Shown: piece after piece, positions 1-8,771 of the stretch
Numbering within the stretch: the first letter of the stretch is position 1
How the letters are laid out: each line of letters opens with the position of its first letter
DNA from: an uncultured Clostridiaceae bacterium
GTDB lineage: Bacteria; Bacillota; Clostridia; TANB77; CAG-465
Assembly (NCBI GenBank): GCA_947169155.1
Contig: CAMVON010000004.1
Coordinates: 17,012 to 81,011, forward strand
Direction of reading: 5' to 3'
DNA length: 64,000 bases
Made by a program: the position numbers and the translations under genes
The notes under the pieces: model-generated
What the model saw: only the letters and a program-made list of their open reading frames with translations
Database searches by the model: none
What the model was told of the DNA's origin: nothing

Positions 1-2
1 TA

Positions 3-614
3 TATTGGCGAGATGGAAGTGTAATTAAAGTAAGAGAAAATGTATATTCTGATTTCTTTTATTCTGTTGGTGGATCGTCAGATTTAATTGGTTTTGGAAA
101 CAGATATATAGAAGAATTAAACAATCATCCATACTCTTTTGGAAATACTTACAGAGCGTTAAATGATAACATAATTTCAAAAACTATTGGTTTTTCAAAG
201 AGTTATCAAAATCAGAGTATTGATAAAGCATTAAATGGCCATTCATTAGCGTCTTCATTAAGCTATAAAATATATCCTAAAAAGTATTTAGCAGGATATG
301 GAATGGGAGATTGCTATATTGCAGATCTGTATGTTGATTATTCTTATATTGGAGTAATTATAGGCAATATTATAATAGGTTTTACAATTGGATTTATAAC
401 AAAAATTAATATAAAGAATTATGTTCATTTTTTTGTTTGTATCTTTTCTATAGTATATATATTAAGAATACCTAGAGATACGTTTGACTACTTATTAGCA
501 CAATTTGTTGGATTAAAAAACTGGTTATTTATTATTGCGTTTATTTGTATAATAAAAATAAAAAAAAGGAGAAATAAGAATGAAAAAGATAGCTATATTA
601 ATATCGGAGCTTAA
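3..614 (+). CDS. O-antigen/polysaccharide polymerase (Wzy-type), 5' end outside window
   Basis: The frame is open from the first base, so this is the C-terminal part of a longer protein; the first internal ATG is at 303 and is not the true start. The visible part has an extracytoplasmic stretch, then a motif resembling GMGDCYIADLYVDYSYIG followed by several hydrophobic segments and a short basic tail. That pattern matches Wzy-type oligosaccharide repeat unit polymerases, which join lipid-linked repeat units outside the membrane. Its 3' end overlaps the next glycosyltransferase by 35 bases, and flippase and nucleotide-sugar genes follow, which supports the assignment. The fold of these proteins is poorly conserved, so the call leans on context. 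Confidence 0.7.
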   Translation, partial: YWRDGSVIKVRENVYSDFFYSVGGSSDLIGFGNRYIEELNNHPYSFGNTYRALNDNIISKTIGFSKSYQNQSIDKALNGHSLASSLSYKIYPKKYLAGYGMGDCYIADLYVDYSYIGVIIGNIIIGFTIGFITKINIKNYVHFFVCIFSIVYILRIPRDTFDYLLAQFVGLKNWLFIIAFICIIKIKKRRNKNEKDSYINIGA

Positions 615-1683
615 TTTTGCCGGCGCACAAATAATGATTTATGAATTATTAAAAAAAATACATAGTAAATACACAATTAAAGTATTTGTCAAAAATAAAG
701 AATTGCATAATGATTTGGAAAATAAAATTAGAGAATTAAATATTGAAATCGTTTATATAGGTGATTCTAGTGATTGTGGAAAATTTAAGAAAATATTAAA
801 TTTTATAAAACTAAAAAAAGAAATTAATTTATTTAAACCTGATCTTATACATTGTCATTTGGTAGAAAAATTTGCATTCTTATATTCATTAATTTACAGA
901 AAACAGATAGTATTCACTATTCATAGTTGGCCTGATAGAATTATAACAAGAAATAATAATAAAATATTAATTTTAAAACTATTAAAAAAGCATCAAATTT
1001 ACTTTGTGGGATGTGCAAAGTGTGTTTCAAATAGATTTGATGAAATAATCAATAATAAAGAGATTGGATATAATTATATCAGAACAATTTATAATCCAAT
1101 AGATCTATCAAAATTTACCAATTTTAACAAATTAAATAAAATAAATAATCAATCATTTACTTTTGTTAATGTTGGAAGGTTATCACCAATAAAGAATCAA
1201 AAATTATTGATAGACTCTTTTTATCAAATTCAAAAAGAATATAATTGCAAATTAATTATTATCGGTAATGGAGAATTAAAAAATAAATTAAATGAATTAA
1301 TTGAAAATTATAAACTTAAAGAAAAGGTTGAATTAAAAGGTAACTTAAGTAATGAGGAAGTCAATAAAATGGTATTTAATAGCGATTGCTTCGTCTTAAC
1401 ATCAGACTCGGAATGTTGCCCAATGGTAATATTAGAAGCATTAGCACTACGAGTTCCTATTATTTCCACAGACGTTGGTGGGGTTAGTGAAATAACAAAT
1501 AAAAATTGTATATTAATAAATAAAGGTGATGAGGAAGAATTAGTAAAATCAATGAAAAAAATTATTAATAATAAAACTATTTATAATGAAATGGCTCAAA
1601 AAGGATTTGAAACAATAAAACAATTTGATTCTGAAAAAATAGCTCAAGAATATTGCAAACTTTATAATGAAATTATTAATTAA
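580..1683 (+). CDS. Glycosyltransferase family 4 (GT-B fold)
   Basis: A 367-residue protein of usual GT4 length. The N-terminal acceptor domain has a glycine-rich loop (NFAGAQ near residue 14). The C-terminal donor domain has VGRLSPIKN near residue 198 and the E-x7-E type motif ECCPMVILEAL near residue 280, followed by STDVGGVSEI. Enzymes of this family use nucleotide-sugar donors with retention of configuration. It should add one sugar to the lipid-linked polysaccharide repeat at the cytoplasmic face. An AGGAG site lies 8 bases before the ATG, inside the end of the polymerase gene. Donor and acceptor cannot be deduced. Confidence 0.9.
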   Translation: MKKIAILISELNFAGAQIMIYELLKKIHSKYTIKVFVKNKELHNDLENKIRELNIEIVYIGDSSDCGKFKKILNFIKLKKEINLFKPDLIHCHLVEKFAFLYSLIYRKQIVFTIHSWPDRIITRNNNKILILKLLKKHQIYFVGCAKCVSNRFDEIINNKEIGYNYIRTIYNPIDLSKFTNFNKLNKINNQSFTFVNVGRLSPIKNQKLLIDSFYQIQKEYNCKLIIIGNGELKNKLNELIENYKLKEKVELKGNLSNEEVNKMVFNSDCFVLTSDSECCPMVILEALALRVPIISTDVGGVSEITNKNCILINKGDEEELVKSMKKIINNKTIYNEMAQKGFETIKQFDSEKIAQEYCKLYNEIIN

Positions 1684-1699
1684 AAAGGAGGATATAAAG

Positions 1700-2257
1700 T
1701 TGATTAAAAGCAAAGAGGATTTAAATTATTATTTGAAATGTGATAAATCCGCATTAAGAATAACTTATAAACATCCAAGAATTGGATTTAACAGAGATAT
1801 AATATGGAAGTTTGAAATATTATTAAGAAAATGTGAGTATCTAAATAATTGTCACTCTATAATAAACAAGCTCCTATTTTTATTTTATAAAGTTAAATTT
1901 CATAATTTATCAATAAAGCTTGGTTTTTCAATTCCATTGAATGTATTTGGACCGGGATTGTCTATTTCACACTACGGTACAATCATTGTAAACTCAAAAG
2001 CTAAAGTGGGTAAAAATTGTCGATTACATGCTGGTACTATGATAGTAGCAACTAACGGAATTAACGAAGCAGCAACAATCGGGAATAATGTATATATAGG
2101 TTGTGGAGCAAAAATAATTGGAAATGTTACTATTGGAGATAATGTGTGTATAGGAGCGGGAGCTGTTGTAACAAAATCTTTTGAAAGTAATATTACAATT
2201 GCAGGAGTGCCAGCTAAAATAATATCTGAAAATAAACTTATTAAAAATAATAGTTAA
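1700..2257 (+). CDS. Serine-acetyltransferase-like hexapeptide-repeat O-acetyltransferase
   Basis: The start is placed at TTG 1700 because a strong AAAGGAGG (1685-1692) lies 7 bases upstream; an ATG at 1667 is in frame but has no such site and sits inside the previous gene. The resulting 185-residue protein begins KSKEDLNYYLKCDK, a pattern typical of acetyltransferases in capsule loci. It continues into a left-handed beta-helix of hexapeptide repeats (ATIGNNVYIGCGAKI, then VTIGDNVCIGAGAVV) and ends with the AGVPAKI motif. It probably O-acetylates a sugar of the repeat unit, although true serine acetyltransferase activity cannot be excluded. Confidence 0.85.
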   Translation: MIKSKEDLNYYLKCDKSALRITYKHPRIGFNRDIIWKFEILLRKCEYLNNCHSIINKLLFLFYKVKFHNLSIKLGFSIPLNVFGPGLSISHYGTIIVNSKAKVGKNCRLHAGTMIVATNGINEAATIGNNVYIGCGAKIIGNVTIGDNVCIGAGAVVTKSFESNITIAGVPAKIISENKLIKNNS

Positions 2258-2282
2258 AAAATCATAATGAAAGGAATATAAT

Positions 2283-3830
2283 ATGTCAAAAAGTAGAACA
2301 GAAAACACAGTTAGAAATATTAGTGCTGGTTTATTTAATAGGATGATAACGATTATCTTACCATTCATCAATAGAACAGCAATATTATGGATATTAGGAA
2401 CAGAATTTACAGGACTAGCTAGTTTGTTTTCATCAATATTAAACGTATTAAACCTTGCTGAATTAGGATTTAATACAGCAATAGTACATAGCTTATATAA
2501 ACCTATGGCAAATAAAGATGAAAAGAAAATATGTGAAACTGTCTCATTGTTTAAAAAAATATATAACATTATTGGAACAATAGTTTTAATTGTAGGATTA
2601 TTATTGGTGCCATTCTTACCATATTTAATCAAAGGAGAGTATCCAAATTCTATTAACTTATACACTATTTATATATTATACTTGGTCAATTCAGCAATTA
2701 GTTATTACTTATTTGCGTATAAAGAATGTTTGTTAATCGCTGATCAAAGAGATGACATAGCTAAAAACATTAGAACTTTTGTTAATATTATAAAATATAT
2801 TTGTCAATTTATTGTATTATTAGTGACAAAAGATTTTTATCTATATCTCATTGTCTCTATATTTGGAACTATTTTAACAAATATATGTATTCAATTTGCT
2901 ACAGTAAAAATGTATCCGTTTTACAGGAAGATAAAAGGAAAGCAAAAAATTGGTAATGATCTAAAAAAACAAGTTCAAGGATTGATGATTAATAAAATTT
3001 GTGACACTTTTAGAAACTCATTTGATTCTTTAATTATATCAAGTTTTATAGGCCTTACAGCAACTGCAATATACGGAAATTATTATTACATATATTCTGC
3101 AATATACGGAATAATGTTAGTGATATGTAATGCAATGAGTGCAAGTGTAGGAAATAGCATAGTCAAGAAAGATGAAAATGAAAATTATAAAGATTTATTA
3201 ATACTATCACAATTGTTTTCGTGGATTCTTGGTGTAGCAACAGTATGTCTACTATGTTTATATCAACCGTTTATGAAAATTTGGGCTGGCAGTGATTTGC
3301 TTCTACCAACCTTTGATATGATATTGTTCTGTATTTATTTTTACATTATTAATATGAATAATATTAGAAACCAATATGTATCTGGCACAGGTATCTGGTG
3401 GAAACTTAAGATATCATATGTAATAGAAGCAATTTCAAATCTTTTATTAAATTTTATTTTAGGAAAACTATTTGGAATTACTGGAGTAATATTAGCAACA
3501 ATAATAACTATATTCTTATTTAATTATTTACAAAGAAATAAAGTACTTTTTAATAATTATTTTAAAAACAATAGTATTTTAGTATTTTATAAAGAGCAAT
3601 TTTATTATTTGTTTATAACAATTATTGCATCAACTATTTCCTATCTAGCATGCTTACTTATTAGAGACAATAGTATATTACATATTATTATTAAAGGAAT
3701 TATAGCCTTTTCAGTTTCTAATATAGTAATTGCACTAAGTTACATGTATACAAAGAGATTTAAAGATACAAAAGTAATGATTAATAGAATTATTAATACT
3801 TTGCTCCATAAAAAGAAAGCAATTAAATAA
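2283..3830 (+). CDS. Polysaccharide flippase (Wzx/MATE-like, MOP superfamily)
   Basis: A 515-residue protein with about 12-14 hydrophobic segments over its whole length, separated by short charged loops, as in the polysaccharide branch of the MOP exporters. The N-terminus contains the conserved-looking LGTEFTGLASLFSSILNVLNLAELGF region typical of this branch. These proteins flip undecaprenyl-linked repeat units across the membrane before Wzy polymerises them. The gene follows the acetyltransferase after 25 bases and has an AAAGGA site. Together with the polymerase it defines a Wzx/Wzy-dependent pathway. Confidence 0.88.
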   Translation: MSKSRTENTVRNISAGLFNRMITIILPFINRTAILWILGTEFTGLASLFSSILNVLNLAELGFNTAIVHSLYKPMANKDEKKICETVSLFKKIYNIIGTIVLIVGLLLVPFLPYLIKGEYPNSINLYTIYILYLVNSAISYYLFAYKECLLIADQRDDIAKNIRTFVNIIKYICQFIVLLVTKDFYLYLIVSIFGTILTNICIQFATVKMYPFYRKIKGKQKIGNDLKKQVQGLMINKICDTFRNSFDSLIISSFIGLTATAIYGNYYYIYSAIYGIMLVICNAMSASVGNSIVKKDENENYKDLLILSQLFSWILGVATVCLLCLYQPFMKIWAGSDLLLPTFDMILFCIYFYIINMNNIRNQYVSGTGIWWKLKISYVIEAISNLLLNFILGKLFGITGVILATIITIFLFNYLQRNKVLFNNYFKNNSILVFYKEQFYYLFITIIASTISYLACLLIRDNSILHIIIKGIIAFSVSNIVIALSYMYTKRFKDTKVMINRIINTLLHKKKAIK

Positions 3831-3847
3831 ATGAAAGGAATGAAATT

Positions 3848-4894
3848 ATGAATAAAATTAATTTAGAAAACAAAAACATATTTATAACAGGAACATCAGG
3901 ATTCATAGGATATTATTTAGCAAAAAGAGTATTAACTGAAGTAGAAGGCGTTAAAGTAATTGGTCTAGATAATATGAATGATTACTATGATGTAAGATTA
4001 AAAGAAGCAAGATTAAAAGATTTAGAACAATATTCAAATTATACATTTATTAAAGGTGATCTTGCAGATAGAGAATTAATAAATAAAATATTTGAAGAAT
4101 ATAAACCAAGTGTTGTAGTTAACTTAGCTGCACAAGCAGGTGTTAGATATAGTATTACTAATCCAGATGCATATATTAATTCTAACATTATTGGTTTCTA
4201 TAATATACTTGAAGCATGTAGATACAATCCAGTAGAACACCTAGTATATGCATCAAGTAGTTCAGTATATGGTGGAAATACTAAAGTGCCATTTTCAACT
4301 GAGGATAAAGTGGACAACCCTGTGTCACTTTATGCAGCAACAAAGAAAAGTAATGAACTATTAGCACATAGTTATTCTAAACTATATAATATTCCATCAA
4401 CTGGTTTAAGATTCTTTACAGTATATGGACCAGCTGGAAGACCAGATATGGCATACTTTGGTTTTACAAACAAACTAATTAAAGGTGAAACTATTAAAAT
4501 ATTTAACTATGGAAATTGTAAAAGAGACTTCACATATGTAGATGATATTGTGGAAGGAATATTAAGAGTAATGCAAGGAGCACCAGAAAAGAAAAATGGG
4601 GAAGATGGATTACCTATACCACCTTATGCAGTATATAACATAGGAAATAGTAATCCAGAAAACTTATTAGACTTTGTGACTATATTACAAGAAGAATTAG
4701 TAAGAGCTGGAGTACTACCACAAGATTATGACTTTGAAGCACATAAAGAATTAGTACCAATGCAACCAGGAGATGTACCTGTAACTTACGCAGATACAAC
4801 ACCACTTGAAAAAGATTATGGTTTCAAACCTAACACATCATTAAGAGAAGGTTTAAGAAAATTCTCTGAATGGTATAAAGAGTTTTACATGTAA
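3848..4894 (+). CDS. UDP-glucuronate 4-epimerase (NAD-dependent SDR)
   Basis: An extended SDR of 348 residues. The NAD-binding TGTSGFIG lies near residue 14, followed by GLDNMNDYYDVRLKEARL, a segment characteristic of the GAE/CapI branch that epimerises UDP-glucuronate to UDP-galacturonate. The catalytic region shows YASSSSVYG near residue 135 and the Y-x3-K pair in YAATKK near residue 160. The adjacent gene makes the substrate, UDP-glucuronate, from UDP-glucose, so the two genes form a short precursor pathway. Codon use looks slightly different from the upstream genes, which fits the usual boundary between conserved and variable parts of such clusters. Confidence 0.88.
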   Translation: MNKINLENKNIFITGTSGFIGYYLAKRVLTEVEGVKVIGLDNMNDYYDVRLKEARLKDLEQYSNYTFIKGDLADRELINKIFEEYKPSVVVNLAAQAGVRYSITNPDAYINSNIIGFYNILEACRYNPVEHLVYASSSSVYGGNTKVPFSTEDKVDNPVSLYAATKKSNELLAHSYSKLYNIPSTGLRFFTVYGPAGRPDMAYFGFTNKLIKGETIKIFNYGNCKRDFTYVDDIVEGILRVMQGAPEKKNGEDGLPIPPYAVYNIGNSNPENLLDFVTILQEELVRAGVLPQDYDFEAHKELVPMQPGDVPVTYADTTPLEKDYGFKPNTSLREGLRKFSEWYKEFYM

Positions 4895-4926
4895 TTTTGA
4901 TTTGTTAGTGAAAGGAGAAATATAGT

Positions 4927-6093
4927 ATGAAAATAGCAGTAGCAGGAACAGGATACGTTGGATTATCTTTAGCAACTTTATTAAGTCAAAAAAATGAAGT
5001 TTACGCTATAGATATTATTCCAGAAAAGGTTGATATGATAAACAAAAGGGTTTCTCCAATAAGAGATGAATACATAGAAAAATATTTTGCAGAAAAAGAA
5101 TTAAACTTAACAGCAACACTAGATTACAAAGAAGCAATTAAAGATGCTGAATATGTTGTAATTAGTACACCAACAAACTATGATACAGAAACAAATTACT
5201 TTGATACATCTTCAGTAGAAGATATTATTAAAAAAGTAATTGAAGTAAATCCTAACGCAACAATGGTAGTTAAATCTACTATTCCAGTTGGATTTATTAA
5301 AGGTGTTAAAGAAAAATATAACATAGACAATATTTTATTCTCACCTGAATTCTTAAGAGAAGGTAAAGCCCTATATGATAACTTATATCCTTCAAGAATT
5401 ATAGTTGGAGAAAAAAGTGAAAGAGCAACTATATTTGCAAACTTACTTAAAGAATGTGCATTAAAAGAAGATATAGATGTATTATTCATGAATAGCACAG
5501 AAGCAGAAGCTGTTAAATTATTTGCAAATACATATCTAGCATTAAGAGTTGCATACTTTAATGAATTAGATACATATGCAGAAATTAATGGATTAAACAC
5601 AAAAGATATCATTGATGGTGTATGTTTAGACCCAAGAATTGGAACTCACTATAACAATCCATCATTTGGATATGGCGGATACTGTTTACCAAAAGATACT
5701 AAACAATTACTTGCAAACTACAACAATGTACCACAAAACCTAATTAGAGCAATTGTTAGATCTAACAAAACAAGAAAGAACCATATTACAGAAATGATAA
5801 TGAGAAAAAATCCAGATGTAGTTGGAATTTATAGATTAACAATGAAATCTGAATCAGATAACTTTAGATCAAGTGCAATACAAGGTATTATTAGAAGATT
5901 AAAAGATGAAGATGTTGAAGTAGTAATTTATGAACCAACATTAAAAGATGATACTTTTGCAGATTGTAGAGTAATAAAAGATTTCAAAGAATTCTCTAAT
6001 GAATCAGATGTTATTATAGCAAATAGATTTGAATCTACATTAGAACCAGTAAAAGATAAAATTTATACTAGAGATATATTCTTTAGAGATTAA
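4927..6093 (+). CDS. UDP-glucose 6-dehydrogenase
   Basis: A 388-residue protein with an N-terminal NAD-binding Rossmann motif GTGYVG (residues 7-12). STPTNYD and KSTIPVG follow near residues 80 and 116, then SPEFLREG near 140 and the catalytic Cys253 in YGGYCLPKD. This is the short UDP-glucose/GDP-mannose dehydrogenase family that oxidises UDP-glucose to UDP-glucuronate with two NAD+. It is the last gene of the polysaccharide cluster; a hairpin with a T-run follows at once. Strong RBS GAAAGGAG lies before the ATG. Confidence 0.92.
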   Translation: MKIAVAGTGYVGLSLATLLSQKNEVYAIDIIPEKVDMINKRVSPIRDEYIEKYFAEKELNLTATLDYKEAIKDAEYVVISTPTNYDTETNYFDTSSVEDIIKKVIEVNPNATMVVKSTIPVGFIKGVKEKYNIDNILFSPEFLREGKALYDNLYPSRIIVGEKSERATIFANLLKECALKEDIDVLFMNSTEAEAVKLFANTYLALRVAYFNELDTYAEINGLNTKDIIDGVCLDPRIGTHYNNPSFGYGGYCLPKDTKQLLANYNNVPQNLIRAIVRSNKTRKNHITEMIMRKNPDVVGIYRLTMKSESDNFRSSAIQGIIRRLKDEDVEVVIYEPTLKDDTFADCRVIKDFKEFSNESDVIIANRFESTLEPVKDKIYTRDIFFRD

Positions 6094-6101
6094 TAATAAA
6101 G

Positions 6102-6129
6102 AACGCCTTAGTTTACTAGGGTGTTTTTT
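6102..6129 (+). terminator. Terminator of the polysaccharide cluster
   Basis: Stem AACGCCTTAGT/ACTAGGGTGTT with two G-T pairs, then a T-run. It lies 8 bases after the dehydrogenase stop codon. Confidence 0.75.
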
Positions 6130-6206
6130 ATTGACTTAAAATGTCAAAATGATATAATTTTAAATAGTAATATCAAAAATAATTATTTAGAGGGAGATTG
6201 ATAAAC

Positions 6207-6887
6207 ATGCCAATGATAAACACACAATTTACAACATTAAGTTCAGAAAAATATAGTTATGAACTACTATTAAAATTATTAGAAACTTTAGATTTTGAAA
6301 TTGAAGATTTTGCAAAAGAGAATAAAGTAGCAATAAGCTATTCTAATCCGGAGTATGAATTAGATGAAATATATGCAATCGCTACAATACTATTTGGAGA
6401 TGTTAAACTTAATTATTATGAAGAAACAGGTCATGATGTATCAGATTATTATTACAAAACAGAAACAGAAATAGATAACAAAGCATATAGGATAATTACA
6501 TCAGAATATTGTTATGGAGATAACACTGTGTTTGATGGAGAATCTGTTTGGAAATATATAAAAGCTAAATGTGAAAGAAAAGCTAAAAAAGAGAACGTGG
6601 AAATTTGCTGGTATGATGAAGATGGAGAGCTTTATCCAGATAAAGATGAATTTAGTGATTTATGTAATGATGTTTTGGATGAGTTAGGTGGCTTAGAAAA
6701 AATTAGTCAAAAAATTAAAAATAAAAAGAAAATTAAAGTAAAAATTTATAAAAATATTGTAAAAGAGTTAATAAAAAGAGCAGATGAACTTAATTATAAA
6801 GAATTAGAAGAATTATTTAATACAAAATTTAATGATTTACTTAATTCTGATAACGACAGCTATTTGTTTGAATATAAATATGAGTAA
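6207..6887 (+). CDS. Hypothetical acidic protein
   Basis: I do not recognise this 226-residue protein. ATG 6207 is preferred over TTG 6198 because AGGGAG (6191-6196) sits 10 bases before the ATG but only 1 base before the TTG. It has no membrane segment. The sequence is acidic and rich in Asp, Glu and Tyr, with a lysine-rich stretch (IKNKKKIKVKIYK) near residue 180 and a predicted helical C-terminus. It sits alone between the polysaccharide terminator and the promoter of the Hxs operon, so context gives no strong clue. Confidence 0.6.
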   Translation: MPMINTQFTTLSSEKYSYELLLKLLETLDFEIEDFAKENKVAISYSNPEYELDEIYAIATILFGDVKLNYYEETGHDVSDYYYKTETEIDNKAYRIITSEYCYGDNTVFDGESVWKYIKAKCERKAKKENVEICWYDEDGELYPDKDEFSDLCNDVLDELGGLEKISQKIKNKKKIKVKIYKNIVKELIKRADELNYKELEELFNTKFNDLLNSDNDSYLFEYKYE

Positions 6888-6964
6888 TAATTTTTACTTC
6901 GTGACAAAAAATAAATACTTTAAGTCTAATAAATATAGATACTTGTTATTATAAATAAAGTTAT

Positions 6965-6991
6965 ATTTTGTACACATAAAAAGTACAAAAT
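6965..6991. promoter_or_regulatory. Inverted repeat, candidate operator of the MORN-hxs operon
   Basis: Perfect 9-base inverted repeat ATTTTGTAC / GTACAAAAT with a 9-base spacer, ending one base before the -35 box. No T-run follows, so it looks like a protein-binding site rather than a terminator. Confidence 0.5.
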
Positions 6992-6992
6992 C

Positions 6993-7021
6993 TTGTGAAA
7001 TCAACATAATTATAGTATAAT
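6993..7021 (+). promoter_or_regulatory. SigA-type promoter of the MORN-hxs operon
   Basis: TTGTGA, a 17-base spacer and a perfect TATAAT, 27 bases before the MORN gene start. Confidence 0.65.
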
Positions 7022-7026
7022 CTTAA

Positions 7027-7033
7027 TGTCGAA
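7027..7033 (+). promoter_or_regulatory. Spo0A-box-like heptamer at the hxs operon start site
   Basis: TGTCGAA matches the core of the Spo0A box and covers the expected transcription start, a position that would suit repression. A 7-mer can occur by chance. Confidence 0.35.
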
Positions 7034-7047
7034 AAAGGAGAAAAAAT

Positions 7048-7935
7048 ATGAAATTAAAAATTCTTGATAGAGATTTTTTAAAAGATAAGGGAAATGAAGA
7101 ATTAAAAGACGAAAAAAATAGAAAAGGTAATAAAGATAAAAACAAAGTTGAAGTAGTTGAATCACCTATAGAAATTATAGAAAATGAAGATATAGATGAA
7201 GAAAATAATGATAATATGAATGAAGAAGAATCAAGCTCAAGTATAAGAGATGTTACAAAGAAAATAATATTATGGGCTTTAGGGATTATTATTATTTTAT
7301 TAGGAGTAGTATATATAAGTAAAATAATTGTTCCAGCAATAATATTTATATTAGCTGGAATATTACTTTTACCTCCTGTTAGAAAGTATTTTAAAGAAAA
7401 CAAAACTATAAATGGTTTGGTATATGTTTTTCTTTTTATAGCACATATTGTATTTTATGCTAATATTCCAAGTGAAACAAACACATTCTCTAATACATCA
7501 AATATGACGCAAATTGTATTAGACACTTCTGCTGAGGCTTCAAATAAAGGCAAGTATACTGGACAAGTTGAAAGCGGTAAAAGAACAGGTCAAGGAACTT
7601 ATATCTGGGAAGATGAAACAACTTATGTGGGTGAATTTAAAGATAATTTACCTAATGGAAAAGGAAAAATAACATTCTCTAATGGTGAAGTTTACGAAGG
7701 TGATTTTACTAATGGAAAGAAAAATGGAAAAGGAAAATATACATTTTCAAACGGTGATGTTTATGAAGGAGACTTTTCTCAAGATATAATGAAGGGAAAT
7801 GGAAAGTATACTTTCGCTAATGGAGACGTGTATGAAGGACAATTTGATAGTAATATGTTTAATGGAAAAGGAACATATACAAAAGATGGAACACCATACA
7901 CTGGTACATGGGAAAATAATAAATTAAAGGAGTAA
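7048..7935 (+). CDS. Membrane protein with C-terminal MORN repeats
   Basis: A 295-residue protein. Residues 1-70 are highly charged and cytoplasmic-looking. About three hydrophobic segments span roughly residues 72-140. The last 120 residues form five to six MORN repeats of the type G-x-Y-x-G-x-F-x-x-G-x-x-N-G-x-G-x-x (for example YVGEFKDNLPNGKGK, YEGDFTNGKKNGKGK). MORN repeats are beta-hairpin modules that bind lipids or proteins. It is the first gene of the Hxs operon, 4 bases before hxsA, with its own promoter. A role in presenting or anchoring the modified protein at the membrane is an inference; MORN proteins are not a standard part of Hxs systems as far as I know. Confidence 0.85.
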   Translation: MKLKILDRDFLKDKGNEELKDEKNRKGNKDKNKVEVVESPIEIIENEDIDEENNDNMNEEESSSSIRDVTKKIILWALGIIIILLGVVYISKIIVPAIIFILAGILLLPPVRKYFKENKTINGLVYVFLFIAHIVFYANIPSETNTFSNTSNMTQIVLDTSAEASNKGKYTGQVESGKRTGQGTYIWEDETTYVGEFKDNLPNGKGKITFSNGEVYEGDFTNGKKNGKGKYTFSNGDVYEGDFSQDIMKGNGKYTFANGDVYEGQFDSNMFNGKGTYTKDGTPYTGTWENNKLKE

Positions 7936-7939
7936 TTTA

Positions 7940-8374
7940 ATGGAAGATAACAACAAAATTAAAAAGAAGTTAAATGACTTCTTATATGAAGAAGAAGGTA
8001 ATATAAGCAGAGGTAAAATTCTTACTGTTGGCTCATTACTACTGGTTGCAGGAATGTTCTTTGCCGGAGATATCTGGGCGGCACATAGATCACATTCATC
8101 ACATTCATCACATAGATCACATTCATCTGGAGGTGGCGGTGGTGGTGACCATTATAGCCATGTAAGTCATCAAAGTCATACAAGCCATAACAGTGGAAGT
8201 TATCATGCAAGTCACAATAGTCATAGTAATTCACACGCAAGCCATAATAGCCATAGCAATACTCATACAAGTAGCACACATAGTAATGTACAACCAGCAC
8301 ATACAAATGTTGTGCCTCCACCAAAGCCAACTTTTAACACGCCACAAACACCAAAAGGAATACCAGAGTTATAA
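7940..8374 (+). CDS. hxsA: His-Xaa-Ser repeat protein, likely substrate of the Hxs radical SAM enzymes
   Basis: A 144-residue protein. A charged N-terminus (1-26) precedes one hydrophobic segment (about 27-47). Then come tandem His-x-Ser repeats: five in HRSHSSHSSHRSHSS (49-63), a Gly6 linker (64-69), and a second block with HVS, HQS, HTS, HNS and HAS units (71-115). The tail is proline-rich (PPPKP, then KGIPEL). This matches the HxsA definition: a repeat protein encoded beside HxsB, HxsC and HxsD and presumed to be modified by them. The chemical change is not evident from sequence. RBS AGGAG at 7928-7932. A gene for an A24 peptidase in the same operon suggests cleavage near Gly20 before the hydrophobic segment, but the usual Glu at +5 of prepilins is missing. 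Confidence 0.85.
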   Translation: MEDNNKIKKKLNDFLYEEEGNISRGKILTVGSLLLVAGMFFAGDIWAAHRSHSSHSSHRSHSSGGGGGGDHYSHVSHQSHTSHNSGSYHASHNSHSNSHASHNSHSNTHTSSTHSNVQPAHTNVVPPPKPTFNTPQTPKGIPEL

Positions 8375-8385
8375 AGGAGATTATT

Positions 8386-8769
8386 ATGGATAATTATAAA
8401 ATAGATAAAGATAATATTACTTTTTATATTGATACAAATATATATAATGACGCAGTAATAAAAAAAGCAATATATAACTTTATAGAGGATAGAAAAGTTA
8501 TTCTTAATAAAATTAATGAAAAAACTGTAGTTGTTGTTTCTAAAAAAAGTAATGATGATATAGAAAATTTTGTAAAAAATTTTTATAGTGAATTGCTAAA
8601 TGAATCACTAAGATTTGAAGTTATGAATGAAACTAAAAATATTAGAGAGTTAATTCTTGGTAGAGCATTATATTCTACATGCATTGATACTGAAGAAAAC
8701 GAAGAAACAACAGAAAAAGATAACAAATACAACATTAATGATATTGCCAAGAATTGGTTTGAGGAATAA
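8386..8769 (+). CDS. hxsD: His-Xaa-Ser system protein HxsD
   Basis: A small soluble 127-residue protein between the repeat protein and the radical SAM genes. The N-terminal part (ITFYIDTNIYNDAVIKKAIY, residues 11-30) has the pattern I recall for HxsD, a short accessory protein found only in Hxs cassettes. The C-terminus is acidic and ends in a predicted helix. Its role is unknown in the family; carrying or recognising the substrate is a guess. RBS AAAGGAG precedes the ATG, 11 bases after hxsA. Confidence 0.75.
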   Translation: MDNYKIDKDNITFYIDTNIYNDAVIKKAIYNFIEDRKVILNKINEKTVVVVSKKSNDDIENFVKNFYSELLNESLRFEVMNETKNIRELILGRALYSTCIDTEENEETTEKDNKYNINDIAKNWFEE

Positions 8770-8771
8770 AT

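Noticed and set aside
8090..8290. Tandem short repeats that could be taken for a CRISPR or satellite
   Set aside because: The repeats are 9-base coding units for His-x-Ser and similar triplets inside hxsA, with no spacers.
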